From Lachnospiraceae bacterium (GTDB taxonomy: Bacteria > Bacillota > Clostridia > Lachnospirales > Lachnospiraceae), in NCBI GenBank assembly GCA_024681595.1, contig JAILAN010000018.1, forward strand, positions 1 to 49,287: a DNA stretch of 49,287 bases, read 5' to 3'. A program made the translations under genes and the position numbers. The notes under the pieces are model-generated. The model saw only the letters and a list, made by a program, of their open reading frames with translations. It did no database searches and was not told where the DNA came from. Every line of letters begins with the position of its first letter. Within the stretch, counting starts at the first letter, position 1. Shown piece after piece: positions 9,518-18,374 of the stretch.

Positions 9518-10726
9518 TCATTCACCTATCGGTCCGGGTCTGATACCGGTTACCACCGAATCAACGATCCCATCCTTAACATATATTGAAAGCTCATCAT
9601 TGACTTTGGTCTTATTAACAGAGTTTAAAGTTCCGCTCTTATTACTGACATATGAATACCCCTGACTGAGTTTAAGAAGCGGTGACAGGCCGTTTAATCT
9701 CTCTGCAAGTATACCTATATTATGTCTGTCCTCTTTGATGCGCCTGTCCATGAGGCTTCTTAACTCATCTTCGAGCTTAACCAGATACATCCTGTTCTGT
9801 TTTACACTGTTAGCCGGATTGAATCTCTTTAGCCTCCCTTCCAGTTTAAGGAGTTCGGAACGGGTCTTAGTGATCCTGTATCTCAGGTTCTTTTTAAGCA
9901 TGTCCCTCAATCCATCCAGCTCATTTTCAAAGGCAAAATAGTCAAACACGGCCAGTTCGGCGGCAGCGGATGGGGTCGGCGCGCGAAGATCCGCAACAAA
10001 GTCAATGATCGTGGTGTCAGTCTCATGGCCGACGGCAGAGATCACGGGAGTCTGACAGTTGAACACCGCCTCGGCAACTTCCCTTTCATTAAACGCCCAC
10101 AGATCCTCGATAGAACCGCCTCCGCGTCCTACGATCATGACATCAACTCCGTATTCATCCAGCGTTTCTATGCCTTTTATGATACTGTTCTTAGCATGTT
10201 CTCCCTGAACTGTCGCCGGGTACAGTACGAGCTGCACATAAGGGTTTCGCCTTTTTGAAATATTGATTATATCCTGAACTGCAGCACCCGTTGATGCGGT
10301 AACAATACCGACCTTCCGGGCATATCGCGGTATTTCCCGCTTGTATTCCGGGGCAAACATCCCCTGCTGTTCGAGTTCTTCCTTTAGCCTTTGGAACTCC
10401 TCGAACAGCGCGCCTTCGCCGTCTCTGGTTATCTTTTTGGCATATATCTGATATTTGCCGTCACGCTCATAAACATCGATATTGCCCCTTACTACGACCT
10501 GCATTCCTTCTGACATAACAAAAGAAAGACCGGCCCTGTTTCCCTTAAAACAGACACAGGAAATGGCGCTCTTTTCATCTTTAAGGGTAAAGTATATGTG
10601 TCCGGCAGAATGATATTTTAGATTACTGACTTCACCCTTCACGGACACATCACGCAGGAGAAAATCCTCGTTGAACAATCCCTTGATATATGAATTGATC
10701 TTTGCAACTGTATATATATTGGCCAT
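9518..10726 (-). CDS. xseA: Exodeoxyribonuclease VII large subunit
   Basis: Catalytic subunit of exonuclease VII. The N-terminal OB fold (about 1-100) contains VKGEVSNLKYHSAGHIYFTLKD. The nuclease domain follows, with GRGGGSIEDLWAFNEREVAEA and SAVGHETDTTIIDFVADLRAPTPSAAAE, then a coiled-coil region. The 402-residue length is normal. Its start codon shares the last base of the nusB stop, so translation is probably coupled. Confidence 0.97.
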   Translation of the reverse strand: MANIYTVAKINSYIKGLFNEDFLLRDVSVKGEVSNLKYHSAGHIYFTLKDEKSAISCVCFKGNRAGLSFVMSEGMQVVVRGNIDVYERDGKYQIYAKKITRDGEGALFEEFQRLKEELEQQGMFAPEYKREIPRYARKVGIVTASTGAAVQDIINISKRRNPYVQLVLYPATVQGEHAKNSIIKGIETLDEYGVDVMIVGRGGGSIEDLWAFNEREVAEAVFNCQTPVISAVGHETDTTIIDFVADLRAPTPSAAAELAVFDYFAFENELDGLRDMLKKNLRYRITKTRSELLKLEGRLKRFNPANSVKQNRMYLVKLEDELRSLMDRRIKEDRHNIGILAERLNGLSPLLKLSQGYSYVSNKSGTLNSVNKTKVNDELSIYVKDGIVDSVVTGIRPGPIGE

Positions 10727-11118
10727 TAAGCAAACTTTGCCAGCACACCGTTTACGAACGAGGATGAATTATCCTGTCCGTACTTCTTGGCCAGTTCCAC
10801 AGCTTCGTTTATAGCCGCACCGGTCGGTACACGGTCGTCATGGTCGATCTCGTATACTGCGAGCCTTAAAATGGTCAGCTCGGCCTTGCCTATGCGGTCG
10901 ATATTCCATCCTGTCACCCGCTCGGACAGCTTACCGTCTATTTCACCAAGTTTTGAGATAATGTCATCAAACCTTAATGAAATATCATCCTTTTCCTCAT
11001 CCGTCATGGATGAATCCGCAAAGAATAATTCCTTTTGCTCCGACAGTTCCTCACGGGGCATGAATTCTGCTCTGAACAGGAGTCTGAACAACTCCTCTCT
11101 CAACATTGATCTAGTCAT
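10726..11118 (-). CDS. nusB: Transcription antitermination factor NusB
   Basis: NusB binds S10 and boxA RNA and supports rRNA antitermination. The frame is open further upstream, but MTRSMLREELFRLLFRAEF at 11118 matches the conserved NusB beginning, and the longer version would overlap asp23 with unrelated sequence. The resulting 130-residue helical protein contains WNIDRIGKAELTILRLAVYEI and the terminal AINEAVELAKKYGQDNSSSFVNGVL signature. No strong Shine-Dalgarno sequence is seen, so coupling to asp23 is likely. Confidence 0.93.
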   Translation of the reverse strand: MTRSMLREELFRLLFRAEFMPREELSEQKELFFADSSMTDEEKDDISLRFDDIISKLGEIDGKLSERVTGWNIDRIGKAELTILRLAVYEIDHDDRVPTGAAINEAVELAKKYGQDNSSSFVNGVLAKFA

Positions 11119-11128
11119 ACCGGTCGAC

Positions 11129-11506
11129 CTATACACCCTGCCTGATCCTGACACCGGCAATCCTGATATTAACATCCGTAGCCTTGAGCCCTGTCATCGA
11201 CTCTATGGCACCCGATACCTTGTCCTGTACTTTGGCTGATACGGAAGGAATGTTGTAACCGTAATTTACTACGATCGCCAGATTAGCCCTTACCTTGCCG
11301 TTTGCTATATCAACCCTGACTCCTCTGGTCGGACCTCCCTTTTTGACCTTATGAAAAAGGTCCTTGCCTGCGGTTGAATATACTCCCTCCACCTCGGTTG
11401 CTGCCAGGCCCGCTATCATAGCCACCACTTCATCGGCGATCTTGACGGTGCCGTGTTCAACTTCCTCGTTGACTGTGTAGAGTGCATTTTCAAGTATCTT
11501 ATCCAT
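11129..11506 (-). CDS. Asp23/Gls24 (YqhY-like) envelope-stress family protein
   Basis: A small cytoplasmic protein of the Asp23/DUF322 family. B. subtilis YqhY, encoded next to nusB, is linked to acetyl-CoA carboxylase/lipid homeostasis. The 125-residue protein contains VKIADEVVAMIAGLAATEVEGV near the N-terminus and a repetitive beta-alpha body. AAGGATGG precedes the ATG. Its position directly before nusB is the conserved yqhY-nusB order, which supports the YqhY-like assignment. Confidence 0.92.
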   Translation of the reverse strand: MDKILENALYTVNEEVEHGTVKIADEVVAMIAGLAATEVEGVYSTAGKDLFHKVKKGGPTRGVRVDIANGKVRANLAIVVNYGYNIPSVSAKVQDKVSGAIESMTGLKATDVNIRIAGVRIRQGV

Positions 11507-11519
11507 GTTCCATCCTTTC

Positions 11520-12743
11520 CTATAACCAGAATATCATATAGAGCTGCTCAGGATTCTCCGCATAGGAGACGGAGCCCTCTCTGGACAGTATATAGTCGAA
11601 TATTTTCTGATCACCCAGCAGATACTGTCGCATATCTTTATATACGTCCGGATTGTCCATCCGGATCATTATGTATTCCCGTTCATTAACATATGCGCTG
11701 TTAAAAGCCTGCCATAGCATCTGTTCATCAACAGCGGTGAAATACAGTCCTTCCCTGACAAAATAATTATCTTCCATGCTCAGGCATACGGGGACGATCG
11801 AAGGATCATCAAAATCATGAGAAGACAGCACCAGATCCGATGTCATCAGCATGTAATTGTAATTGACCGGGGGCAGGGAATTGTTGAATTCCTCGGAATC
11901 ATCCCTAAGTGAGTATGATGAATCTCCCCAGGTCACATCCATGTAGTAATATTTGCCATCAGCCAGAACGAGATTCCATGAATGTGATTCGCCGTCCTTT
12001 ACTCTGCCCAGAACGATAGTCGTCTTTATCCCACAGGAATTAAGCAGGATCTGCGCCGTCTTTGAGTAGCCCGAGCATACGCTCCTGCCGTTTTCCATAA
12101 CGGAGACTATGGACTGGTTATACTCAGCCTGTTCATCGTATTCTGTCCCGAAAATTATGTATTCGTATACAAATTTAATTATATTATAATCGTCGACTTT
12201 ATCAATGCTATTTTTTAAGCTTTCGGAAAAATCGGATATATATTCATTGATTTTTTCGACATGTACATTGACCTCTTCCGGGGTCATGTTATAAGTACCG
12301 GAAAACGTCATTTTCTGGGGGATATTACCGACTGAGTACCTGGTATAATTATATCCTTCTACATAAAAAAGCTCGGGATGATCATTAAGCACATATCCGA
12401 ATATCTTTTCAAGAACATTCTCATCCATGGTGGATATCACCACGTCTTCCATCATGCCCCGAAGGATATATAGCACTTCGGAATAAACCGTTTTTTCTGC
12501 ATCCGACAGCAGATCGTAATAGTACAGTCCTTCCTGCAATCTGCCGGATTCGGACAGATCTATATCCGACAGCGACTGAAACTGATTCAGTTCTTCATCG
12601 GTTACTGATTCTTCATCCGCAACAACGGTATATTCATTATCATCAAATACCGTAGATGCCAGATCCTCCATCATGTTTCCGCATCCGGTAATAAGAGCGA
12701 TGATCAGGATCAGTAAGGCCGTCGGTCTGAATTTCTTTTTCAT
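11520..12743 (-). CDS. Lipoprotein with transglutaminase-like domain
   Basis: The chosen ATG (12743), one base after the prfC stop, gives a lipoprotein signal MKKKFRPTALLILIIALITGC with the lipidated Cys at residue 21. The longer frame starts inside prfC and would bury that signal. A transglutaminase/protease-like core holds a plausible Cys223 (RSVCSGYSKTA), His254 (SHSWNLV) and Asp269 (YYMDVTWGD) triad, so it may be enzymatically active. It should be anchored on the outer face of the membrane. These proteins are common in Clostridia, but their substrates are mostly unknown. It sits unusually inside a housekeeping run between prfC and asp23. Confidence 0.85.
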   Translation of the reverse strand: MKKKFRPTALLILIIALITGCGNMMEDLASTVFDDNEYTVVADEESVTDEELNQFQSLSDIDLSESGRLQEGLYYYDLLSDAEKTVYSEVLYILRGMMEDVVISTMDENVLEKIFGYVLNDHPELFYVEGYNYTRYSVGNIPQKMTFSGTYNMTPEEVNVHVEKINEYISDFSESLKNSIDKVDDYNIIKFVYEYIIFGTEYDEQAEYNQSIVSVMENGRSVCSGYSKTAQILLNSCGIKTTIVLGRVKDGESHSWNLVLADGKYYYMDVTWGDSSYSLRDDSEEFNNSLPPVNYNYMLMTSDLVLSSHDFDDPSIVPVCLSMEDNYFVREGLYFTAVDEQMLWQAFNSAYVNEREYIMIRMDNPDVYKDMRQYLLGDQKIFDYILSREGSVSYAENPEQLYMIFWL

Positions 12744-12744
12744 G

Positions 12745-14337
12745 TTATTCCCTGCCGAACTCCGACAGCAGGAGTCCTTCATTTCTGTCAAGGACCATAC
12801 CTACACTCCATGCATTTATAAACAGCAGAAGAGGATTGCCCTTAAGATCCGATACTTTCTTCATATCAGAGGTTCCGACTATACGCTCAATTCCCGAAGG
12901 ACATTCGGTGATCCACCTGATATGCTCATACGGCAGCATTTCAAGCTTGATCTCAACGTTGTATTCGTTCTCCAGTCTGTATTTTAGAACATCAAACTGC
13001 AAAACACCTACAACCCCGACTATTATCTCTTCCATTCCGCTGCCGATCTCTCTGAATATCTGTATGGCACCTTCCTGAGCGATCTGTTCTATTCCCTTGA
13101 CGAACTGCTTGCGCTTCATGGTGTCGACCTGTCTGACTCTGGCAAAATGCTCAGGCGCAAAGGTGGGGATGCCCTCATATCTGAAGTTTTCCTTCGGCAT
13201 GCACAGCGTATCTCCTATGCTGAACATACCCGGATCGAACACTCCGATGATATCTCCGGCATACGCTTCATCAAGTATCTTACGCTCATCGGCCATTATC
13301 TGCTGCGGCTGCGAGAGTCTCATCACACGGTTGCCCTGAACATGTTTGACCTCCATGGAGGATTCGTATTTGCCGGAGCATATCCTCATAAAGGCGATCC
13401 TGTCCCTGTGAGCCTTGTTCATATTGGCCTGTATCTTAAATACAAAAGCGGAAAACTCGTTTTCCGTAGGAGAAATGACACCCGCGTCAGATTTTCTCGA
13501 AAGAGGTGTGGTCGTCATCTGAAGGAAATGCTCCAGGAAAAATCTGACTCCGAAATTGGTAAGAGCCGATCCGAAAAAGACCGGTGTAAGTTTTCCGGCG
13601 CGAACCGCCTCAATATCGAATTCAGCAGATGCTCCGTCAAGCAGTTCTATCTCATCCATAAGGAGCGAAGCGGCATCTTCTCCGATCGCGCCCTTTAACA
13701 CTTCGGGTTCATTTACCGAAACCTCACTTGACGAGCCTTCTTTGGTTCCCTTTTCCGTATCCGAATAGGTTATGACACACTGTCTTTGTCTGTCATATAC
13801 ACCCTTGAATGCTTTACCCGAGCCAATAGGCCAGTTTATCGGGCAGGTCTCAATGCCGAGCTCCTTTTCGATCTCATCCAGCAGTTCAAAGGTATCGTTC
13901 GCATCGCGGTCCATCTTGTTGATGAACGTAAATATCGGGATACCCCTCATGCCACAGACCTTAAAGAGCTTGCGAGTCTGAGCCTCGACACCCTTTGATG
14001 CGTCGATAACCATGACCGCCGAATCGGCCGCCATCAGTGTTCTGTACGTATCCTCCGAAAAGTCCTGGTGTCCCGGCGTGTCCAGGATATTTATGCAGAA
14101 TCCGTCATACTCAAACTGCAGGACCGAGCTGGTTACCGAGATACCACGTTCCTTTTCTATCTCCATCCAGTCAGAGACCGCGTGTCTTGCCGTAGCCTTG
14201 CCCTTAACGGAACCGGCGAGGTTAATGGCTCCCCCGTACAGGAGAAATTTCTCAGTCAGAGTGGTCTTACCTGCATCGGGGTGCGATATGATGGCGAATG
14301 TTCTGCGCCTGTTTATCTCTTTATCATAATTACCCAT
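12745..14337 (-). CDS. prfC: Peptide chain release factor 3
   Basis: A GTPase that removes RF1/RF2 from the ribosome after peptide release. The G-domain motifs are visible: HPDAGKTTL (G1), DTPGHQDFSEDTYR (G3) and FINKMDRDANDTFE (G4). Domains 2 and 3 of the EF-G-like fold follow, with the RF3-specific VGVVGVLQFDVLKYRLENEYNVE. The 530-residue length is standard. It is followed after 1 bp by the lipoprotein gene. Confidence 0.97.
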   Translation of the reverse strand: MGNYDKEINRRRTFAIISHPDAGKTTLTEKFLLYGGAINLAGSVKGKATARHAVSDWMEIEKERGISVTSSVLQFEYDGFCINILDTPGHQDFSEDTYRTLMAADSAVMVIDASKGVEAQTRKLFKVCGMRGIPIFTFINKMDRDANDTFELLDEIEKELGIETCPINWPIGSGKAFKGVYDRQRQCVITYSDTEKGTKEGSSSEVSVNEPEVLKGAIGEDAASLLMDEIELLDGASAEFDIEAVRAGKLTPVFFGSALTNFGVRFFLEHFLQMTTTPLSRKSDAGVISPTENEFSAFVFKIQANMNKAHRDRIAFMRICSGKYESSMEVKHVQGNRVMRLSQPQQIMADERKILDEAYAGDIIGVFDPGMFSIGDTLCMPKENFRYEGIPTFAPEHFARVRQVDTMKRKQFVKGIEQIAQEGAIQIFREIGSGMEEIIVGVVGVLQFDVLKYRLENEYNVEIKLEMLPYEHIRWITECPSGIERIVGTSDMKKVSDLKGNPLLLFINAWSVGMVLDRNEGLLLSEFGRE

Positions 14338-14389
14338 TTTAATAGTCTTTCTGATTCTTTATTTGTGATTACAAGGATCGTTCCGGACA

Positions 14390-15547
14390 TCACAGCATGG
14401 ACGTACCCTCAATATTCCCTTTTATATCAAGGAGCTTAAGAACGGTCGCGCCGATATCCGAAAAAGTCTCTCTCGTACCGTAATTTACCGGTTTGATCTT
14501 TTGTCCGTACATAACGAACGGTATATACTCTCTGGTATGGTCCGTTGTCTTTGTGTAGGCAGGATCGCATCCGTGGTCAGCCGTGATCATAAGAACATCA
14601 TCTTCCCGCATCTTTGATATGATCTCGGGAAGCTTTTGATCAAAATAAGTAAGAGCCTTTGCATATCCGTCAACATCTCTTCTGTGTCCGTAGAGCATGT
14701 CATAATCTACGAGATTTATAAAGCAGAGTCCTTCAAAATCACGATCGAGCATCTCTATTGTCTTTTGTATTCCTTCCTCATTTCCTGATGTATAGGTAAA
14801 ATCTGATATGCCGGCTCCGGCAAATATGTCTTTTATCTTTCCAACCGCGTAGACCGTTTTGCCTGCATCCTTTATGTTATCGAGCATCGTGTCTTTAGGC
14901 GGTATAAGGGAAAAATCGTGTCTTCTCGGAGTCCTGGTGTAATTTCCGCTCGAGCCGATAAAGGGGCGCGCTATAACTCTGCCGACACCGTGCTCACCCG
15001 TCAGGATCGTCCTGGCCTTTGCGCAGTATTCATAAAGCGTTTCAACGGGAACTATGTCCTCGTGGGCTGCGATCTGAAATACGGAATCTGCGGATGTATA
15101 AACGATAAGATCTCCTGTTTTTACATGCTCATCACCGTAATCGTTTATTACCTGTGTTCCGGAATAAGGCTTATTGCAAAGCACTCCGCGTCCGGTCTGA
15201 CTTGAGAATTCTCTAAGAACATCCTCAGGGAATCCGTCAGGATATGTAGGCAGCGGTTTAGGTGATATGATCCCGGCGATCTCCCAGTGCCCAATTGTCG
15301 TATCCTTGCCCATCGACTTTTCACGGCACCTTGCTATTGCCGCCCGGATACTGCCCGTTCCTTCGGCCCATTCTTTAACACCGTCGATATTAAAAAGACC
15401 CATATTTCTCATGTTGGGCATATCAAAAAAACTGCTTTGGGCGCAGGATTTAAGGGTATTGGTTCCAACATCTCCAAAAAGATCGGCATCAGGTTCTGCT
15501 CCGATACCTACACTGTCAAGAACTATGAGGAAAACTCTTTTTGCCAT
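14390..15547 (-). CDS. deoB: Phosphopentomutase
   Basis: Interconverts ribose/deoxyribose 1- and 5-phosphates in nucleoside salvage. The 385-residue alkaline-phosphatase-fold protein shows FLIVLDSVGIGAEPDADLFGD at the N-terminus with metal-binding Asp, DTTIGHWEIAG, and the C-terminal LMITADHGCDPAYTKTTDHTRE metal site. GGGGG lies about 9 bases before the ATG. It follows the pnp terminator, so it likely begins a separate transcript or depends on readthrough. No other nucleoside-catabolic gene is adjacent. Confidence 0.97.
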   Translation of the reverse strand: MAKRVFLIVLDSVGIGAEPDADLFGDVGTNTLKSCAQSSFFDMPNMRNMGLFNIDGVKEWAEGTGSIRAAIARCREKSMGKDTTIGHWEIAGIISPKPLPTYPDGFPEDVLREFSSQTGRGVLCNKPYSGTQVINDYGDEHVKTGDLIVYTSADSVFQIAAHEDIVPVETLYEYCAKARTILTGEHGVGRVIARPFIGSSGNYTRTPRRHDFSLIPPKDTMLDNIKDAGKTVYAVGKIKDIFAGAGISDFTYTSGNEEGIQKTIEMLDRDFEGLCFINLVDYDMLYGHRRDVDGYAKALTYFDQKLPEIISKMREDDVLMITADHGCDPAYTKTTDHTREYIPFVMYGQKIKPVNYGTRETFSDIGATVLKLLDIKGNIEGTSML

Positions 15548-15567
15548 ATTCAGTACCCCCTTTGTAT

Positions 15568-15597
15568 AAAAGAGCAGAACTAATTGTTCTGCTCTTT
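15568..15597 (-). terminator. Terminator after pnp
   Basis: A perfect 12-bp stem AAGAGCAGAAC/GTTCTGCTCTT with a 5-base loop lies between pnp and deoB. On the minus strand it is followed by TTTTATAC, a short U tract. It should separate pnp from deoB, although readthrough is possible because the T tract is short. Confidence 0.75.
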
Positions 15598-15652
15598 AAT
15601 GATCTTAATCAATGTCAGCCTTCATCAAAAAAGGTCAGACACGCAAATTCTG

Positions 15653-17740
15653 TTATTGCTCAACATCCTTCATGCTGAAGCTCATTCTGCCCATCTTGTC
15701 CTTGCCGAGACATACGACTCTGACCTTGTCACCGAGCGTCAGAACATCTTCAACATGGTTTATCCTCTCCTTGGCGATCTTGGAAATGTGAACCATTCCC
15801 TCCTTGCCGGGAGCGAACTCTACAAATGCTCCGAATTCCTTGATAGAAACAACAACTCCGTCAAATACCTGACCCTCTTCATAGTCGGTAACGATGGTCT
15901 TGATGTATTCAATGGCCTTGTCCATGCCGTCCTTGTCGGTACCGCATACGCTGACCATACCATCATCAGTGATATCGATCTTGACATTGCAGCGAGCGAT
16001 GATCTCGTTGATAGTCTTGCCGCGCTGTCCGACAACATCACCGATCTTCTCGGGATCGATCTGCATAGAGATGATCTTGGGAGCATACTGGTTAACTTCC
16101 TTACGAGGCTCTGCTATGGCCTTCTTCATGCAGTTATCCATGATGTAGAGTCTGGCATCACGACATCTTGAGATAGCACCTTCAACGATGGGACGTGTAA
16201 GACCGTGGATCTTGATATCCATCTGGATAGCTGTGATACCGTCTGTGGTACCAGTTACCTTGAAATCCATGTCTCCGAAGAAATCTTCAAGACCCTGGAT
16301 ATCTGTAAGAAGCACGAAATCATCATCGGTATCTCCTGTAACGAGTCCGCATGAAATACCGGCAACCATCTTCTTTATCGGAACACCTGCAGCCATCAGT
16401 GACATACATGAAGCGCATGTTGAAGCCATTGATGTTGAACCGTTTGATTCAAATGTCTCTGATACAGTCCTTATAGCATAAGGGAACTCATCCTCTGAAG
16501 GAAGTACGGGAACAAGAGCTCTCTCAGCCAGAGCGCCGTGACCGATCTCACGTCTGCCGGGACCGCGCGAAGGCTTGGTCTCACCGACTGAGTATGACGG
16601 GAAGTTGTAGTGATGCATATATCTCTTTACTGTCTCGTTCTCGTCAAGTCCGTCAACCTTCTGAGCCTCAGATAAAGGTGCGAGTGTACATACGTTACAG
16701 ATCTGTGTCTGTCCTCTGGTGAACATGGCACTTCCGTGAACTCTGGGTATTATATCTACCTCAGCAGCCAAAGGACGGATCTGTGTGATCTCACGTCCGT
16801 CGGGACGCTTGTGATCCTTTAAGATCATCTTTCTGATGGTCTTCTTTTCATACTGATATATAGCTTCGCCGAGGATAGCGAGGTATTCCTCGTTATCGGC
16901 AAATCTCTCTTCGCACTTTTCGGTTATCTGCTTGATATTGCCTTCACGTGTCTGCTTGTCATCCGTAAACACGGCAACTTCCATCTCCTCGGGAGGGCAG
17001 ATCTCTCTGATCGCTGCGAACAGCTCCTCCGGAATGGCACATGAAGTGTAATCATGCTTGGGCTTGCCGACTTCGCTTACTATGCCTTCGATGAAAGCGA
17101 TGATGGTCTGGTTGATGTCGTGTGCCTTGTATATAGCCTCGATCATCTTATCCTCGGGGATCTCATTTGCACCGGCTTCGATCATTATTACCTTTTCCTT
17201 GGTAGAAGCAACGGTAAGATTAAGGTCTCCTTCCTTCCACTGCTTCTGTGAAGGGTTGATGATGAACTGTCCGTCGATCATTCCGACCTGAGTCATGGCG
17301 CAGGGACCATCAAAAGGAATATCAGATATACATGTTGATATAGAGGCTCCGAGCATTGCAACGAGCTCGGGTCTGCACTCGGGATCGACTGACATTACCA
17401 TGTTATTCAAAGTAACATCATTTCTGTAATCCTTGGGGAAGAGAGGTCTCATGGGTCTGTCGATGACACGGCTCGTGAGAATAGCGTTTTCTGACGCCTT
17501 GCCTTCTCTCTTGTTGTAACCGCCGGGGATCTTGCCTACGGCATATGATTTCTCTTCGTACTCAACGCTCAGGGGGAAGAAATCGATACCATCCCTGGGT
17601 TTGTCTGATGCGGTAGCCGTACATAAAACGGTCGTATCGCCATAGTGCATGAATGCACATCCGTTAGCCTGTTTACCCACTCTGCCTATGTCTACGCTGA
17701 GTGTATGTCCGGCCAGCTCCATTGAATAAGTTTTGAACAT
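15653..17740 (-). CDS. pnp: Polyribonucleotide nucleotidyltransferase (PNPase)
   Basis: A phosphorolytic 3'-5' exoribonuclease of mRNA decay. The 695-residue protein has two RNase PH domains (the second with TRGQTQ and the GRREIGHGALAERAL region), then KH (about 555-610, IGDVVGQRGKTINEI) and S1 (about 620-690, GQVFDGVVVSIKEFGAFVEF) domains. The order and length are canonical. AAAGGAGA precedes the ATG. The gene follows rpsO, the usual rpsO-pnp pair, but appears to have its own promoter after a weak terminator. Confidence 0.98.
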   Translation of the reverse strand: MFKTYSMELAGHTLSVDIGRVGKQANGCAFMHYGDTTVLCTATASDKPRDGIDFFPLSVEYEEKSYAVGKIPGGYNKREGKASENAILTSRVIDRPMRPLFPKDYRNDVTLNNMVMSVDPECRPELVAMLGASISTCISDIPFDGPCAMTQVGMIDGQFIINPSQKQWKEGDLNLTVASTKEKVIMIEAGANEIPEDKMIEAIYKAHDINQTIIAFIEGIVSEVGKPKHDYTSCAIPEELFAAIREICPPEEMEVAVFTDDKQTREGNIKQITEKCEERFADNEEYLAILGEAIYQYEKKTIRKMILKDHKRPDGREITQIRPLAAEVDIIPRVHGSAMFTRGQTQICNVCTLAPLSEAQKVDGLDENETVKRYMHHYNFPSYSVGETKPSRGPGRREIGHGALAERALVPVLPSEDEFPYAIRTVSETFESNGSTSMASTCASCMSLMAAGVPIKKMVAGISCGLVTGDTDDDFVLLTDIQGLEDFFGDMDFKVTGTTDGITAIQMDIKIHGLTRPIVEGAISRCRDARLYIMDNCMKKAIAEPRKEVNQYAPKIISMQIDPEKIGDVVGQRGKTINEIIARCNVKIDITDDGMVSVCGTDKDGMDKAIEYIKTIVTDYEEGQVFDGVVVSIKEFGAFVEFAPGKEGMVHISKIAKERINHVEDVLTLGDKVRVVCLGKDKMGRMSFSMKDVEQ

Positions 17741-17762
17741 ATTCTTTCTCCTTTTCTTATTT

Positions 17763-17792
17763 ATTTGATCAAGGCCAAAGAATCTATGTCAA
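17763..17792 (-). promoter_or_regulatory. Candidate pnp promoter
   Basis: On the minus strand a perfect TTGACA (17787-17792) is followed 18 bp later by TCAAAT (17763-17768), a four-of-six -10 match. It lies just upstream of the pnp ribosome binding site, giving a very short leader. The spacing and -10 are only fair. Confidence 0.4.
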
Positions 17793-17879
17793 AAAGCAAA
17801 TAACCGTGTCGCGTCCCTTCGACAGGATTATTTACTCTTTGACCAGAAGGATTCCCGGCCCGTATTCCAAAAAGCATAC

Positions 17880-17910
17880 AAAGCGGAGTCGCCAAATAGC
17901 GCTCCGCTTT
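17880..17910 (-). terminator. Hairpin terminator or processing stem after rpsO
   Basis: Arms AAAGCGGAG (17880-17888) and CTCCGCTTT (17902-17910) form a perfect 9-bp stem just downstream of the rpsO stop. The following minus-strand sequence is only moderately T-rich, so it could be an attenuating terminator or an RNase processing hairpin between rpsO and pnp. Confidence 0.6.
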
Positions 17911-17918
17911 ATAATAGA

Positions 17919-18185
17919 TTACTTTCTTAATCCGAGCTTTTCGATAAGTGCACGATATCTCTCGATGTCCTTATCCTTAAGGTATCTTAAGAGTCCACGT
18001 CTTCTACCTACCATTTTGAGCATTCCACGGCGCGAGTGGTTGTCCTGGGGATGCTCCTTGAGGTGGGCTGTAAGCTCCTCGATCCTTGCTGTAAGTACTG
18101 CAACCTGAACTTCCGGTGAACCCGTGTCATTAGGACAGGTAGCATACTCTTTCATGATAGCGCTCTTCTTTTCGTTTGAGATCAT
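17919..18185 (-). CDS. rpsO: 30S ribosomal protein S15
   Basis: S15 is a primary binder of 16S rRNA in the platform. The 88-residue protein is of standard length and contains [22 protein letters not shown] and the conserved [27 protein letters not shown] is well placed before the ATG. The gene has a strong promoter and a structured leader of about 110 nt, consistent with the autoregulation known for S15 in several bacteria. Confidence 0.98.
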   Translation of the reverse strand: MISNEKKSAIMKEYATCPNDTGSPEVQVAVLTARIEELTAHLKEHPQDNHSRRGMLKMVGRRRGLLRYLKDKDIERYRALIEKLGLRK

Positions 18186-18297
18186 ATTTTCCTCCTTAGA
18201 TCTGATCCGCGATGCTGCGGAAAAATGCCTGTTACTAAGATCGGGCTGGAGTATCCCTGATCCGGGTAACGGTTACCGATGCCATAAAACGGCACAC
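18186..18297 (-). promoter_or_regulatory. Structured rpsO leader, candidate S15 autoregulatory RNA
   Basis: The mRNA leader contains in order GCC-loop-GGC (18281-18293), a GGTAAC/GTTACC palindrome (18265-18277), and a TCCGC/GCGGA hairpin (18206-18221). That hairpin is enclosed by CTTAG (18235-18239) pairing with CTAAG (18195-18199), and the latter adjoins the Shine-Dalgarno GGAGG. This arrangement could mask the ribosome site. S15-binding leaders are known in other bacteria with varied folds. Assignment here is inference. Confidence 0.45.
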
Positions 18298-18303
18298 TAA
18301 GGT

Positions 18304-18332
18304 AGTTTAGCACAAACCCTCTTTGTTGTAAA
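18304..18332 (-). promoter_or_regulatory. rpsO promoter
   Basis: On the minus strand TTTACA (18327-18332), a 17-bp spacer and TGC-TAAACT (an extended -10, with the box at 18304-18309) make a good sigma-A promoter. Predicted transcription starts near 18297. Confidence 0.7.
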
Positions 18333-18374
18333 GCATAATCGAAGTGTCATCAGAACAACAATCGATACCGTATA

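Noticed and set aside
14338-14389. Terminator between deoB and prfC
   Set aside because: The gap shows no stable stem followed by T; the two genes may be co-transcribed.
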